Shown: piece by piece, positions 50,236 to 58,906 of the stretch
Layout: each line of letters begins with the position of its first letter
Position numbering within the stretch: position 1 is the first letter of the stretch
DNA from: Vreelandella subglaciescola
GTDB lineage: Bacteria; Pseudomonadota; Gammaproteobacteria; Pseudomonadales; Halomonadaceae
Assembly: GCF_900142895.1 (NCBI RefSeq)
Contig: NZ_LT670847.1
Coordinates: 2,418,001 to 2,482,000, forward strand
Direction: 5' to 3'
DNA: 64,000 nt
Program-made: the position numbers and the translations under genes
The notes under the pieces: model-generated
Told to the model about the DNA's origin: nothing
Database searches by the model: none
Seen by the model: the letters and a program-made list of their open reading frames with translations, nothing else

Positions 50236-52212
50236 ATGATGTACAGGGCCATGCGCAAACGGCAGATAAAATGGACCGTAATCGTCTTTATCCTGCTGGC
50301 AGGAATCCTGTATCTCGGCAAAATCCCCTACGATGAAATTTTGCGCACCGAGGTGCATACGCGCCATATGCAGCTGATGAAAACGGCGAGTATGTTAAGG
50401 CAGGAAAAGCTGCTCGATGTGGTTCAGGATGCTCGCCGGTTGGCGCTGAACAGCGGAGTGAAAAGCTATATCGAGACGCCCACTGCCGACCACCGCAACA
50501 AGATGCAGCGTGCCTTGATCAATACCAGTAACGTTTATGGTCGCTACGACCAGATTCGCTATATCGACTTGCAGGGCATGGAGCAGGTGCGGGTTGACTA
50601 TGCGGATGATGGCGCCTACGCCGTGGCTGATACGATATTGCAAAGCAAGGCTGACAGCACCTATGTAACAGAAGGGCTGGCACTTGACGAAGACCAGGTG
50701 TACTTCTCGCCGATTGATTTAAACAGGGAGAACGGCACCCTCGAGCGTCCGTTAAAGCCCGTGATTCGTCTGGTGCAAAAAGTCACCGATAGCGACGGCG
50801 AGCCACAGGGTTTACTGGTATTAAACTACGCCGCAGGGGAATTCCTTAACCAGTTTCGGGCGCTTTTTCCCGATCTGGATCAGCCGATGTTGCTTAATAA
50901 TGAAGGTTATTGGTTGCTGAATGCACAGGCCGATAAAACGTGGGGGTGGTTGCTGGGCCAGCCGCAGCAAACGCTGGGTGCCGAGAGACCCGCGCTGTGG
51001 AAAAAGATGCAAACCACGCCCGGGCAGACCATGGAACTCGACGGCGATCTGTTCAGCTATCAGCGTTTTGATGCCGTTAACGTTGCCACCAATGGCCTCA
51101 GCTCCTACGCCGACGAGCGGAAGTTGATAAGGGGTATCAGCACTTCCGCTAAATGGTTCATGCTGGTGCAAACCCGAAGTCCGCAGTGGCATGTGGGAGC
51201 GGCGTACCTGCGGCCCTGGTTTCGGGTATTTGTCGTGGGGCTGTTTCTCATGGCGGCAATGCTGGTCTACTTCGTTATCGCCAGCCGCGAACAGCGGCGT
51301 GTGTCCCGGGCGGCACAGCGTGGCCAGCTGGCTGATTTCAAGGATCTCTACGAAAACGCTCCCATCGGCTATGTGACCGTGTCGGCGTCGGGCCTTATTA
51401 CCAACGTCAACCACATGTTGCTCGCGTATCTGGGCTATCAGCGCGAGGAGCTGCTGAACGACTGCTACTTCATGGATCTGGTCGATGATGAATCACGCGC
51501 CGGGCTTGAAGGCCTGATGCACTCTTTGGGCGCGGGTGAGCACGAGCAGTATCGACTGGAAATGCGCTGCAAGCACGGTGAGCGGCTGACGGTGCTGTGC
51601 AGCGTGTCGTCACGGCTGTCTACCAGCAGTATGTTGACGGTCGGACGCTGCAGCGTGCAGGACATCAGCCAGCAGGTTAGCCTGGAGCGCTCGCTTGAGC
51701 GTCTGGCCTACAGCGACTCCCTGACCGGGCTGGCCAATCGCCGGCATTTTGACGAGCTTGCCAGCCGTGAACTAAAGCGGCTGCAGCGCGAAGGAGGGCC
51801 GTTGACGGCGCTGGCGCTGGACGTCGATCGCTTCAAGGCGGTGAACGACCGTTACGGCCACGCTGCCGGCGACAAAGTGCTGAAATCGCTCGCCCGGCAT
51901 GGCGAGAAGCTGCTACGCGGCACCGATATTCTGGCGCGCTTTGGCGGTGAAGAGTTCACCGTGCTGCTACCCGGTGCCACCCAGGAGCAAGGGCGGAACA
52001 AGGCCGAGGCCTTGCGTCAAGCCCTGGCGGAGGCACCCGTCACCCTGCAGGCCGGCGAGGTGATTCACTACACGGTCTCTATCGGCGTGGCGACGCTTGC
52101 TCGGCCTGAAGAAACGCAGCTGCCGGCACTGCTCAAGCGCGCTGATGAAGCGCTGTACCAGGCCAAGCGCAGCGGACGTAACCGGGTCTGCGTGGCAGAG
52201 CCGGAGTGCTGA
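50236..52212 (+). CDS. Membrane diguanylate cyclase: periplasmic sensor, PAS and GGDEF
   Basis: Predicted 658 residues. Two membrane segments (about 11-26 and 328-347) bracket a large periplasmic double-Cache-like sensor. A cytoplasmic PAS domain (about 365-480, YENAPIGYVTVSASGLI) is followed by a GGDEF domain with ARFGGEEFTVL. An inhibitory-site motif RGTD lies correctly upstream, so product feedback is likely. GGGAGAC precedes the ATG at 50236. The frame is open further up to the IS end, but that part is not supported. The IS left end lies about 80 bp upstream and may have displaced its native promoter. Confidence 0.9.
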   Translation: MMYRAMRKRQIKWTVIVFILLAGILYLGKIPYDEILRTEVHTRHMQLMKTASMLRQEKLLDVVQDARRLALNSGVKSYIETPTADHRNKMQRALINTSNVYGRYDQIRYIDLQGMEQVRVDYADDGAYAVADTILQSKADSTYVTEGLALDEDQVYFSPIDLNRENGTLERPLKPVIRLVQKVTDSDGEPQGLLVLNYAAGEFLNQFRALFPDLDQPMLLNNEGYWLLNAQADKTWGWLLGQPQQTLGAERPALWKKMQTTPGQTMELDGDLFSYQRFDAVNVATNGLSSYADERKLIRGISTSAKWFMLVQTRSPQWHVGAAYLRPWFRVFVVGLFLMAAMLVYFVIASREQRRVSRAAQRGQLADFKDLYENAPIGYVTVSASGLITNVNHMLLAYLGYQREELLNDCYFMDLVDDESRAGLEGLMHSLGAGEHEQYRLEMRCKHGERLTVLCSVSSRLSTSSMLTVGRCSVQDISQQVSLERSLERLAYSDSLTGLANRRHFDELASRELKRLQREGGPLTALALDVDRFKAVNDRYGHAAGDKVLKSLARHGEKLLRGTDILARFGGEEFTVLLPGATQEQGRNKAEALRQALAEAPVTLQAGEVIHYTVSIGVATLARPEETQLPALLKRADEALYQAKRSGRNRVCVAEPEC

Positions 52213-52285
52213 GACGCTGTTGCCAAGGGAGTGCCCTTGCTAGACTGAGCGGCTATTCCGCCTTCATCAACAGAGAGACGCCCGC

Positions 52286-53209
52286 GTGAGCGAGACGCCT
52301 GCCGCCGACACATCACCTAGTGCCGAAACGCCTGTCGAAACCGCCAGCGAGCCGGTGTCGCAGGCGCTCGCGTTACTCTTTGACGAGCCGATCACCGAGC
52401 TGCCGGAAGATCTGTACATTCCGCCGGAAGCGCTGCGGGTGTTTCTGGAGACCTTTGAAGGGCCGCTGGATCTGCTGCTGTATCTCATCCGCCGCCAGAA
52501 TCTGGATATCCTCGGGATTAACGTCGCCGCCATTACCCACCAGTACATCGAATACGTGGAGCTGATGAAAGCGATGCAGATCGAGCTTGCCGGCGAATAC
52601 CTGCTGATGGCCGCGATGCTCGCCGAGATCAAGTCGCGCACGCTGCTGCCGCGCCCGCCCAAAGCCGAAGGCGACGACGAAGAAGACCCCCGCGCCGAGC
52701 TGATCCGCCGGCTGCAGGAATACGAACGCCTGAAAGACGCCGCGGAAACCCTGGATACCCTCCCGCGCATGGGCCGCGACTGGTTCAGCGCCCGGGTTGA
52801 GGTGCCGTCGCTTGATGCCCGGGTGATTCACCCCGAGGTGGGGCTGTCCGATCTGCTCGGCGCGATGGGCGACATCTTGAAACGTGCCGAGTTGACCCAG
52901 CAGCACCAGATCAGCCGCGAAGTGCTGTCTACCCGCGAGCGCATGCTGCGCATCATGGAAGCGCTTAACCACGCGCGCTACACGCCGTTCGAGTCGCTGT
53001 TCACGCTGGAAGAAGGCCGCGCCGGCGTGGTGGTGACGTTTATGGCCATTCTGGAACTGGCCAAGGAAGCGATGATCGACATCGTCCAGAACGCGCCGCT
53101 CTCGCCGATCCACGTGCGCGCACGTGATACCGGAGCTGGCCGCGCCGACGACGACCCCGACGACGTGGAAGGCGGCGAATCTGCCTTTGCCGACGAGGAA
53201 ATCCCATGA
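52286..53209 (+). CDS. scpA: Segregation and condensation protein ScpA
   Basis: Kleisin partner of SMC/MksB-like complexes. Predicted 307 residues with a GTG start. After an acidic N-terminal tail comes LETFEGPLDLLLYLIRRQNLDI in two overlapping parts, the kleisin N-terminal signature; AGEYLLMAAMLAEIKSRTLLP follows. The C-terminal winged helix (VVVTFMAILELAKEAMIDI) precedes an acidic tail. It overlaps scpB by four bases. Confidence 0.95.
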   Translation: MSETPAADTSPSAETPVETASEPVSQALALLFDEPITELPEDLYIPPEALRVFLETFEGPLDLLLYLIRRQNLDILGINVAAITHQYIEYVELMKAMQIELAGEYLLMAAMLAEIKSRTLLPRPPKAEGDDEEDPRAELIRRLQEYERLKDAAETLDTLPRMGRDWFSARVEVPSLDARVIHPEVGLSDLLGAMGDILKRAELTQQHQISREVLSTRERMLRIMEALNHARYTPFESLFTLEEGRAGVVVTFMAILELAKEAMIDIVQNAPLSPIHVRARDTGAGRADDDPDDVEGGESAFADEEIP

Positions 53210-54006
53210 AGGAAGCGGCCACCGCCCTTGACGACCCTCTTACCCTTGACAACATCGTCGAAGCCGCGCTGCTCGCGGCTGGCGAGCCGCTTCCCGTGGA
53301 GCGGCTGGAAGCGCTGTTTGCCCATGCTGAACGGCCCACTCGCGCCGAGCTGCGTCAGGTGCTGGCGCGGCTGCACAAGCGCCACACCGACGGCGCGCTG
53401 GAGCTTCTGGAGAGTGTCTCGGGGCACCAGCTGCGTATTCGGCCAAGACTTTCGCCCTGGGTCTCGCGGCTGTGGGACGAACGCCCTCAGCGCTACTCAC
53501 GCGCGCTGCTGGAGACGCTGGCGCTGATTGCCTATCGCCAGCCGGTGACCCGCGGCGACATCGAAGAAGTGCGCGGGGTCAGCGTTTCCAGCTCGATCAT
53601 GCGCACCCTGAGCGAGCGCGGCTGGATACGCGTGGTAGGGCACCGCGACGTGCCTGGGCGCCCGGCCGTTTATGCCACCACACGCGGCTTTCTGGACGAT
53701 TTCGGCCTGAAAACCCTGGACGCGCTGCCGCCCATGCACGCGCTGATCAATGATGAAGCCGGCGATCCCCCCGACGAGGTGCTCAAGCCCCTTGCCGAGG
53801 ACGCCAAAACGGTGCAGGATGCGCCACCCGAGACGGCACCGCCCCTCGAAAGCGATGCCGAACACCACGCCGAGACGGCGTTAACCCAGCCGCTGAGCTT
53901 TGCCGATCTAGAGGCGCGGCTTGCGGCACGTGCCGAGCGCCCAGACGATGACGACGAGCGCACGGACGAAAACGATGTGAGGTCAGACGACCATGAGTCA
54001 GAATAA
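53206..54006 (+). CDS. scpB: Segregation and condensation protein ScpB
   Basis: Winged-helix protein that dimerises and binds the ScpA kleisin. Predicted 266 residues. [21 protein letters not shown], then [21 protein letters not shown] and [19 protein letters not shown] match the family. A long acidic C-terminal tail (about 180-266) is poorly conserved. It starts inside the scpA stop and ends 14 bp inside rluB, so scpA-scpB-rluB is one operon. Confidence 0.95.
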   Translation: MKEAATALDDPLTLDNIVEAALLAAGEPLPVERLEALFAHAERPTRAELRQVLARLHKRHTDGALELLESVSGHQLRIRPRLSPWVSRLWDERPQRYSRALLETLALIAYRQPVTRGDIEEVRGVSVSSSIMRTLSERGWIRVVGHRDVPGRPAVYATTRGFLDDFGLKTLDALPPMHALINDEAGDPPDEVLKPLAEDAKTVQDAPPETAPPLESDAEHHAETALTQPLSFADLEARLAARAERPDDDDERTDENDVRSDDHESE

Positions 54007-54871
54007 CACTTCCCATACGCCGCCCAGCGGTGAAAAGCTGCAAAAAGTGCTCGCCCGCGCCGGTTTCGGCTCGCGCCGCGAAATGGAAACCGCGATTGCC
54101 GCCGGCCGCGTCAAGGTCAACGGCCGGGTGGCCACTCTGGGCGACCGCGTGGAGCCGCGCGACAGCGTCGCCTTTGACGAGCGCCCGATCACGCTGCGCG
54201 CCGAGGAAGAAGCCTCGCGCCGTGTGATCATGTACAACAAGCCCGAAGGCGAGCTGTGCACCCGTAAAGATCCCGAAGGGCGGCGCACCGTATTTGAACG
54301 CCTGCCGCGGCTCAAGGGCGAGCGCTGGATCGCGATCGGCCGGCTGGACATCAACACCAGCGGGCTGCTGCTGTTTACCACCGACGGCGAACTGGCCAAC
54401 CGGCTGATGCACCCCTCGACCCAAATCGAGCGTGAATACGCGGTACGGGTCATGGGTGAGGTCAAAAAAGAGCATCTCGTGGCGATGGTCGAAGGTGTGA
54501 TGCTTGAAGACGGCCCGGCGCGTTTTACCGATGTGCAGGAGTTTGGTGGCGAAGGCATCAACACCTGGTTCCACGTGGTGATTCTGGAAGGCCGCAACCG
54601 CGAAGTACGTCGCCTCTGGGAATCCCAGGAGCTGACCGTGAGCCGCCTGAAACGCGTGCGCTACGGCAACATCTTCCTGGATAAGCGCGCCAAGGCCGGC
54701 GAATGGGTCGAGTTGAGCCAGGGTGAGGTAGATGACCTGTCAGCGCTTGCCGACCTGCCTGCGCGCAAGGTGCCCGCGCTGACGCCGGATGAGCAAAACC
54801 GCTGGAGCCGCGACAAGAACAAGCGTCGCCCGGTACATGCCATGCGTAAACCCAAGACGCGCCGGTCGTGA
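53993..54871 (+). CDS. rluB: 23S rRNA pseudouridine synthase RluB
   Basis: Makes pseudouridine in 23S rRNA (position 2605 in E. coli). Predicted 292 residues: N-terminal S4 domain ([19 protein letters not shown]), then the RsuA-family catalytic motif [14 protein letters not shown] with the nucleophilic Asp, and [14 protein letters not shown]. The C-terminal tail is very basic. Third gene of the scpA-scpB-rluB operon. Confidence 0.95.
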   Translation: MSQNNTSHTPPSGEKLQKVLARAGFGSRREMETAIAAGRVKVNGRVATLGDRVEPRDSVAFDERPITLRAEEEASRRVIMYNKPEGELCTRKDPEGRRTVFERLPRLKGERWIAIGRLDINTSGLLLFTTDGELANRLMHPSTQIEREYAVRVMGEVKKEHLVAMVEGVMLEDGPARFTDVQEFGGEGINTWFHVVILEGRNREVRRLWESQELTVSRLKRVRYGNIFLDKRAKAGEWVELSQGEVDDLSALADLPARKVPALTPDEQNRWSRDKNKRRPVHAMRKPKTRRS

Positions 54872-54927
54872 ATGTGCGTGGTGCATAGCGCGCTGAAGAA
54901 TTTTATGACAATCAGGGCGAAAAGGGC

Positions 54928-54956
54928 TTGCGGTAACGGCGTTATATAAGTAGCAT
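54928..54956 (+). promoter_or_regulatory. Probable promoter of the tRNA-Lys genes
   Basis: TTGCGG at 54928 and TAGCAT at 54951 are 17 bp apart, ending 16 bp before the first tRNA. Confidence 0.45.
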
Positions 54957-54972
54957 ATGCAACCGTTCGAGG

Positions 54973-55048
54973 GGGTCGTTAGCTCAGTTGGTAGAGCAGT
55001 TGGCTTTTAACCAATTGGTCGTAGGTTCGAATCCTACACGACCCACCA
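54973..55048 (+). tRNA. tRNA-Lys (TTT anticodon), copy 1
   Basis: 76 nt including a genomically encoded CCA. All four arms can be folded: acceptor GGGTCGT/ACGACCC, D arm GCTCAGTTGGTAGAGC, anticodon arm GTTGG-CTTTTAA-CCAAT with TTT at 34-36, and T arm GTAGGTTCGAATCCTAC. Confidence 0.98.
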
Positions 55049-55062
55049 TTCGAACCCTGTAA

Positions 55063-55138
55063 GGGTCGTTAGCTCAGTTGGTAGAGCAGTTGGCTTTTAA
55101 CCAATTGGTCGTAGGTTCGAATCCTACACGACCCACCA
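55063..55138 (+). tRNA. tRNA-Lys (TTT anticodon), copy 2
   Basis: Identical in sequence to the copy starting 90 bp upstream, with a 14-bp spacer. Both are expected from one precursor ending at the terminator at 55179. Confidence 0.98.
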
Positions 55139-55178
55139 GATACAGGTTTCAGAGGTTTTTATCAGCTTTCTGAAACCC

Positions 55179-55210
55179 AGCAAAAAAGCGCCTCAGGGCG
55201 TTTTTTTGCT
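55179..55210 (+). terminator. Rho-independent terminator after tRNA-Lys pair
   Basis: AGCAAAAAAGCGCC-TCAG-GGCGTTTTTTTGCT (read in two parts around the TCAG loop). The A-run and T-run make it symmetric and bidirectional. Confidence 0.88.
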
Positions 55211-55469
55211 GTCTGGACTTCCTCGCTTACTTAACCGCCTTCAAGTGACGCAGTTCTAATGCCAGGGCTAATGGCAGAGCTTTAATAACGCCGTTATAGC
55301 GCCGGAGCGCTATTCTAAGAGACGTTGAGCCATAGGGGTGGTCAAGGGGCGCGTGTACCCGTGGCGGGCGCTGAGCCTGCATAAGCGGCTTGAGAGCGAC
55401 GGGCGTTGCTGGACACGACTACTCGCTGATTAGGCATATGACAAGCCGGCTCGCAGTCGTATATAGGTC
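55211..55469. other. Intergenic stretch without a recognised gene
   Basis: About 260 bp between the tRNA terminator and the terminator of the minus-strand exported protein. No frame with a ribosome-binding site, no tRNA fragment and no attachment-site copy of the tRNA 3' end were seen. Confidence 0.5.
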
Positions 55470-55493
55470 AAAAAGTTTCCGCAAAAGCGGAGG
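55470..55493 (-). terminator. Terminator after the exported AT-rich gene
   Basis: On the minus strand, TCCGC-TTTT-GCGGA is followed by AACTTTTT. It lies 18 bp after the stop of the 55511-55903 gene. Confidence 0.7.
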
Positions 55494-55510
55494 CGCCGGG
55501 GAAAGGCGGA

Positions 55511-55903
55511 CTACCAGTCGGCAGGCCGACTCGGGCTTTCAGTAACTTGATGAAAAGTGGCAGGGGCCATGGCTATGTGGGTTTTAGGCGTATCCTGATA
55601 TTCCTGGTTAAGCGAAGTGTATGGCTGGCTTTTAGTGATAGCATCACTTTGTCCTAACGTGTTGCTGTCTCGATATGACTCAATCTTTTTATTGCTGATG
55701 TTCCCGGCGTTATTGAATGCGCTTTTTGAAAAAACGGTGTCGTTTTCTAAAACGCTAGCCGTTTTCTTTTCTTTTGCTAAATGCGTTAATTGTGAAGATT
55801 GACCAAGAGTGTTCTCATAGGACATGCTGGCGAATGTTATCGATGCGTACGATACACTCATGGCTGAAATGCTGATTGCAGCAATTTTTTTGATTTTCGT
55901 CAT
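55511..55903 (-). CDS. Exported hypothetical protein, AT-rich gene
   Basis: Predicted 130 residues. A signal peptide (MTKIKKIAAISISAMSVSYA through SITFA) precedes a polar mature region rich in Ser, Asn, Thr and Lys with no cysteine. The word NTLGQS occurs twice (YENTLGQSSQ and DSNTLGQSDA), about 52 residues apart. AGGA lies upstream of the ATG at 55903; earlier codons in frame are not convincing. The codon choice is much more A/T than in the neighbours, pointing to transfer. It has its own terminator and lies downstream of the copper operon on the same strand. I recognise no family, and the few His and Met residues do not suggest a metal carrier. Confidence 0.65.
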   Translation of the reverse strand: MTKIKKIAAISISAMSVSYASITFASMSYENTLGQSSQLTHLAKEKKTASVLENDTVFSKSAFNNAGNISNKKIESYRDSNTLGQSDAITKSQPYTSLNQEYQDTPKTHIAMAPATFHQVTESPSRPADW

Positions 55904-56019
55904 GATAAGGTTCCTGTTGTTCAGTACGCCTTTAGTATGTGGGAGATTTATGAAACGACACTGAAAACCACTCATGGATTTAATAAAATATAAAAATAAT
56001 TTGATGCTTATGCAGAAAA

Positions 56020-56063
56020 GTGTAGCTATATAGCGTGTAGCTATATAGGGCGTGACTATATAG
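56020..56063. repeat. Three CTATATAG palindromes at 15-bp spacing
   Basis: CTATATAG at 56026, 56041 and 56056. The first two units share GTGTAGCTATATAG exactly and the third reads GTGACTATATAG. They lie 117-160 bp upstream of the exported protein gene, in otherwise gene-free AT-rich sequence (55904-56287). Confidence 0.85.
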
Positions 56064-56112
56064 AAAGTGCCGCTTATTGTTTTTTCGTGGCGAAAAAAAT
56101 TTGCTGATTGAC

Positions 56113-56185
56113 GACAGTTATAGGATTATTTTTGGCATTTTTTCATCTTTTTTGACGTTTTTTACAAGATAACTGTCCAGTTATC
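56113..56185. promoter_or_regulatory. Phased T-tracts (bent DNA) flanked by inverted repeats
   Basis: T-tracts of five or six bases begin at 56129, 56138, 56148 and 56158, close to exact 10-bp spacing, which is the classical signature of intrinsic curvature. GACAGTTAT at 56113 and ATAACTGTC at 56169 frame the array. GATAACTG-TC-CAGTTATC at 56168-56185 is a perfect palindrome with a two-base centre. No gene overlaps it. Confidence 0.6.
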
Positions 56186-56200
56186 AATTTGCATGTCAAA

Positions 56201-56232
56201 GCACCACCACATGATAATGGGTGGTGCCTTTT
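56201..56232. terminator. Hairpin downstream of copB
   Basis: GCACCACC-N-GGTGGTGC stem about 55 bp past the copB stop. The T-run follows on the plus strand (CTTTTAT); on the copB strand only TTTG follows, so termination of copB transcripts is plausible but not certain. Confidence 0.5.
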
Positions 56233-56287
56233 ATGCATCGTACGAGAAATGGATGCCACCTGGGCCGGGCAGTGTTTATCTATCGGG

Positions 56288-57058
56288 TTAAAACGATAGA
56301 CTGACCCCCGCCACGACGCCAGTATTCTCTGTGCGGCTGCCTTCAGCGCGTGAAGAATCGGCGGTATCGCCGTATTCCTTTTCCCAGTAGGCCCCTACGT
56401 AGGGAGAAAATCGGCGGGTGACCTGATAGCCCAGACGCAGGCCTGCACGTACTGAGTTGAGCCCTTTTCCCACGCCAAATTCCTCAACTTCATCAGCGGC
56501 CACCGCGATTTCGGTGCGCGGTTGCACATAGAGCCGTTGGGTAAGGCTAATGTTGTACTCGCCTTCAAAGCTGGCGGACACGTCGCCTTCGTCACTGAGT
56601 TGTAGCGCGACGTCGGTTTCGATGCCGTAAGGCATGACGCCCTGCAGGTCAATAACACCATAAGTGCGCTCGGCATGGTCGTCAGAGAAAACGCCGCCCT
56701 GATAGCCAATACCGCCTTGCAGCTCCCAGAAGTCGGCAATGAGGCGGCTGTAAAGCAGTTCCAGGGACTCAAATTCGGCGTCTTCGCCGTCACCTTGAAT
56801 GTTGTCCCCTTCCGACTTTATATACACGCGGTTTACATCGCCGCCGTACCAGCCTTGAAAGTCCCAGACCACGGCATCTGCTCCGTTATCCGGCATGCTG
56901 TACTCCAGTCGATCGAAGCGTGCCATGCTCATATTGTGCTCGACGACAGGAGAGGGCCAGCTACTGGGGGCATTGTAGCCATCTTTTGCCTGAGATGTGT
57001 TGGCTATCGCCAGCAGGCATATAGCGCTTGCACTAGTGACATAAAACCTGGTTTTCAT
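56288..57058 (-). CDS. copB: Copper resistance outer-membrane protein CopB
   Basis: Predicted 256 residues: signal peptide (cleavage probably after SQA at about residue 24), then a beta-barrel-like sequence ending VSLSF with the C-terminal Phe of outer-membrane proteins. VWDFQGWYGGDVNRVYIKSEG and ELLYSRLIADFWELQGGIGY (in overlapping parts) match the CopB family. The usual Met/His-rich N-terminal region is short here. It starts nine bases after copA and ends the operon. Confidence 0.93.
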   Translation of the reverse strand: MKTRFYVTSASAICLLAIANTSQAKDGYNAPSSWPSPVVEHNMSMARFDRLEYSMPDNGADAVVWDFQGWYGGDVNRVYIKSEGDNIQGDGEDAEFESLELLYSRLIADFWELQGGIGYQGGVFSDDHAERTYGVIDLQGVMPYGIETDVALQLSDEGDVSASFEGEYNISLTQRLYVQPRTEIAVAADEVEEFGVGKGLNSVRAGLRLGYQVTRRFSPYVGAYWEKEYGDTADSSRAEGSRTENTGVVAGVSLSF

Positions 57059-57067
57059 GCTGACTCC

Positions 57068-58855
57068 TTAAGAAACCTGAACGACGCGGAACATGCCGGC
57101 ATCCATGTGATAGAGAAGGTGGCAGTGGAACGCCCAGCTGCCTTCAGCATCTGCAGTGATGAGAGCTGACACGCGCTCACCAGGCTTGACGTTTAGCGTA
57201 TGTTTGCGCGGAATGAGTTCGCCATGACCGTTTTCCAGTTCCATCCACATGCCGTGCAAATGAATGGGGTGTTCCATCATGGTGTCGTTGATCAGAATTA
57301 AACGTAGCCGCTCGTTTTTTTCAAAGTGAATGGGGCCGGTGACCTCGCTGAATTTCTTTCCATCAAATGACCACATGTAGCGTTCCATGTTGCCCGTCAG
57401 GTGTAGCTCCATTTCTCGCCCTGGCGGACGACGGTCGGGCCATGGTGAAAAGGCTTTAAGGTCGCGATACACAAGGGTACGCCGTGCGTCGGGATCAATC
57501 CCGATACCCGCTTGGTCGTAGCTAGAGCCAGGCTGGGCGGAGCCGGCCGCCAGCATGCCGTTGACACGATTCTGCTGCTTTTCGCCAGCCATGCCCTGCA
57601 TGCCTGACATATCGCCATGATCCATGTTTTTCATGCCGGCCATGCTGCCTTGCATATCCGACATATCGCCATGATCCATGTCTTGCATGCCGGCCATGCC
57701 GCCCATGCCAGCTCCCATGGCCTGCATGCCACGGTCGGCAATTTGGCGGCGAGGAGGAATGTCAGCCTGCATGCCTTCTCGCGGCGCTAACGTGGCACGG
57801 GCATAGCCGCTACGATCCATGGATTCGGCAAAAATGGTATAGGCCTGGTCGTCCTCGGGTGATACCAGAACATCATAGGTTTCAGCGACGCCAATGCGAA
57901 ACTCGTCAACGGGAACCGGCTGTACATGTTGGCCGTCAGCCGCCACGACGGTCATTTTCAGCCCGGGAATACGCACATCGAAATACGACATGGCGGAGCC
58001 GTTAATCACGCGTAAACGCACGCGCTCACCGGCCTTGAAGAGTGCATTCCAGTTTTCTGCCGGCGAATGGCCGTTTAACAAATAGGTGTAAGTGCTGCCG
58101 GTAACATCGGCTATATCACGCGAGCTCATGCGCATTTTTGCCCACATGCTGCGCATTTCAGCGGTAGCGGCAAAGCCTTTGTTGCGCACATCGGCAAAAA
58201 AGTCGGCCACGGTTCGCTCTTGATAGTTGTAGTACCCTTCCATCGTTTTCAGGTTGCGAAAGACCGCTGCAGGCTCTTCGTATGTCCAGTCGGTCAGCAG
58301 CAGCACGTGTTCACGATCATAGCGAAAGGGTTCGCGCTCAGCGGCATCGATGATGAGCGGGCCGGCATGCCCCAGCTGCTCCTGCAGACCTGAATGGCTG
58401 TGATACCAGTACGTACCATGCTGGCGCACGGGGAAGCGGTAGGTGAACGTTTCTCCGGGGTTGATACCGGCAAAACTGACGCCGGGTACGCCGTCCATTG
58501 CCATGGGCAGGATCATGCCATGCCAATGAATAGACGTGGGTTCGTCGAGCAGGTTGGTGACGCGTAACACGGCATCTTGCCCTTCCTGAAGACGGATCAT
58601 CGGGCCGGGGCTGGTGCCATTGAGCGTGATCGGGCGAGCTTGTTGCCCTGCAATGGAGAAGGATTCACGGCGGATGGCCAGCGCGATTTCAGGCCCTTCT
58701 TCGCTACCGTAAGCATAGGTGTTGGTTTTCCCCCAGGGGGTGGCCCAGGCGGGGCTTAACCCCATGGCGGCGGCAGAGCCCAATCCCAGCGCAGCAGTGC
58801 CCTTGAGCATTTGCCGGCGAGACAGCGGGCAGGAAATGATACGTGAGTGTGCCAT
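57068..58855 (-). CDS. copA: Periplasmic multicopper oxidase CopA
   Basis: Oxidises or sequesters Cu(I) in the periplasm. Predicted 595 residues. A twin-arginine signal (LSRRQMLKGTAALGLG) targets it to Tat. Copper motifs in order: IHWHGMILP, WYHSHSG, EHPIHLHGMW near residue 540 and AFHCHLLYHMDAGM at the C-terminus. A Met/His/Asp-rich stretch (about residues 375-430) contains two copies of MDHGDMS within an 18-codon imperfect duplication, a probable copper-collecting segment. It follows the kinase by 51 bp. Confidence 0.95.
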   Translation of the reverse strand: MAHSRIISCPLSRRQMLKGTAALGLGSAAAMGLSPAWATPWGKTNTYAYGSEEGPEIALAIRRESFSIAGQQARPITLNGTSPGPMIRLQEGQDAVLRVTNLLDEPTSIHWHGMILPMAMDGVPGVSFAGINPGETFTYRFPVRQHGTYWYHSHSGLQEQLGHAGPLIIDAAEREPFRYDREHVLLLTDWTYEEPAAVFRNLKTMEGYYNYQERTVADFFADVRNKGFAATAEMRSMWAKMRMSSRDIADVTGSTYTYLLNGHSPAENWNALFKAGERVRLRVINGSAMSYFDVRIPGLKMTVVAADGQHVQPVPVDEFRIGVAETYDVLVSPEDDQAYTIFAESMDRSGYARATLAPREGMQADIPPRRQIADRGMQAMGAGMGGMAGMQDMDHGDMSDMQGSMAGMKNMDHGDMSGMQGMAGEKQQNRVNGMLAAGSAQPGSSYDQAGIGIDPDARRTLVYRDLKAFSPWPDRRPPGREMELHLTGNMERYMWSFDGKKFSEVTGPIHFEKNERLRLILINDTMMEHPIHLHGMWMELENGHGELIPRKHTLNVKPGERVSALITADAEGSWAFHCHLLYHMDAGMFRVVQVS

Positions 58856-58906
58856 GTACAGCTCCCATCAATGGTGAATGGCGCTAGTTTGATGGCAGAA
58901 GCTGAA

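Noticed and set aside
55139-55469. Integrase attachment site downstream of tRNA-Lys
   Set aside because: No second copy of the tRNA 3' end and no integrase gene in the window.
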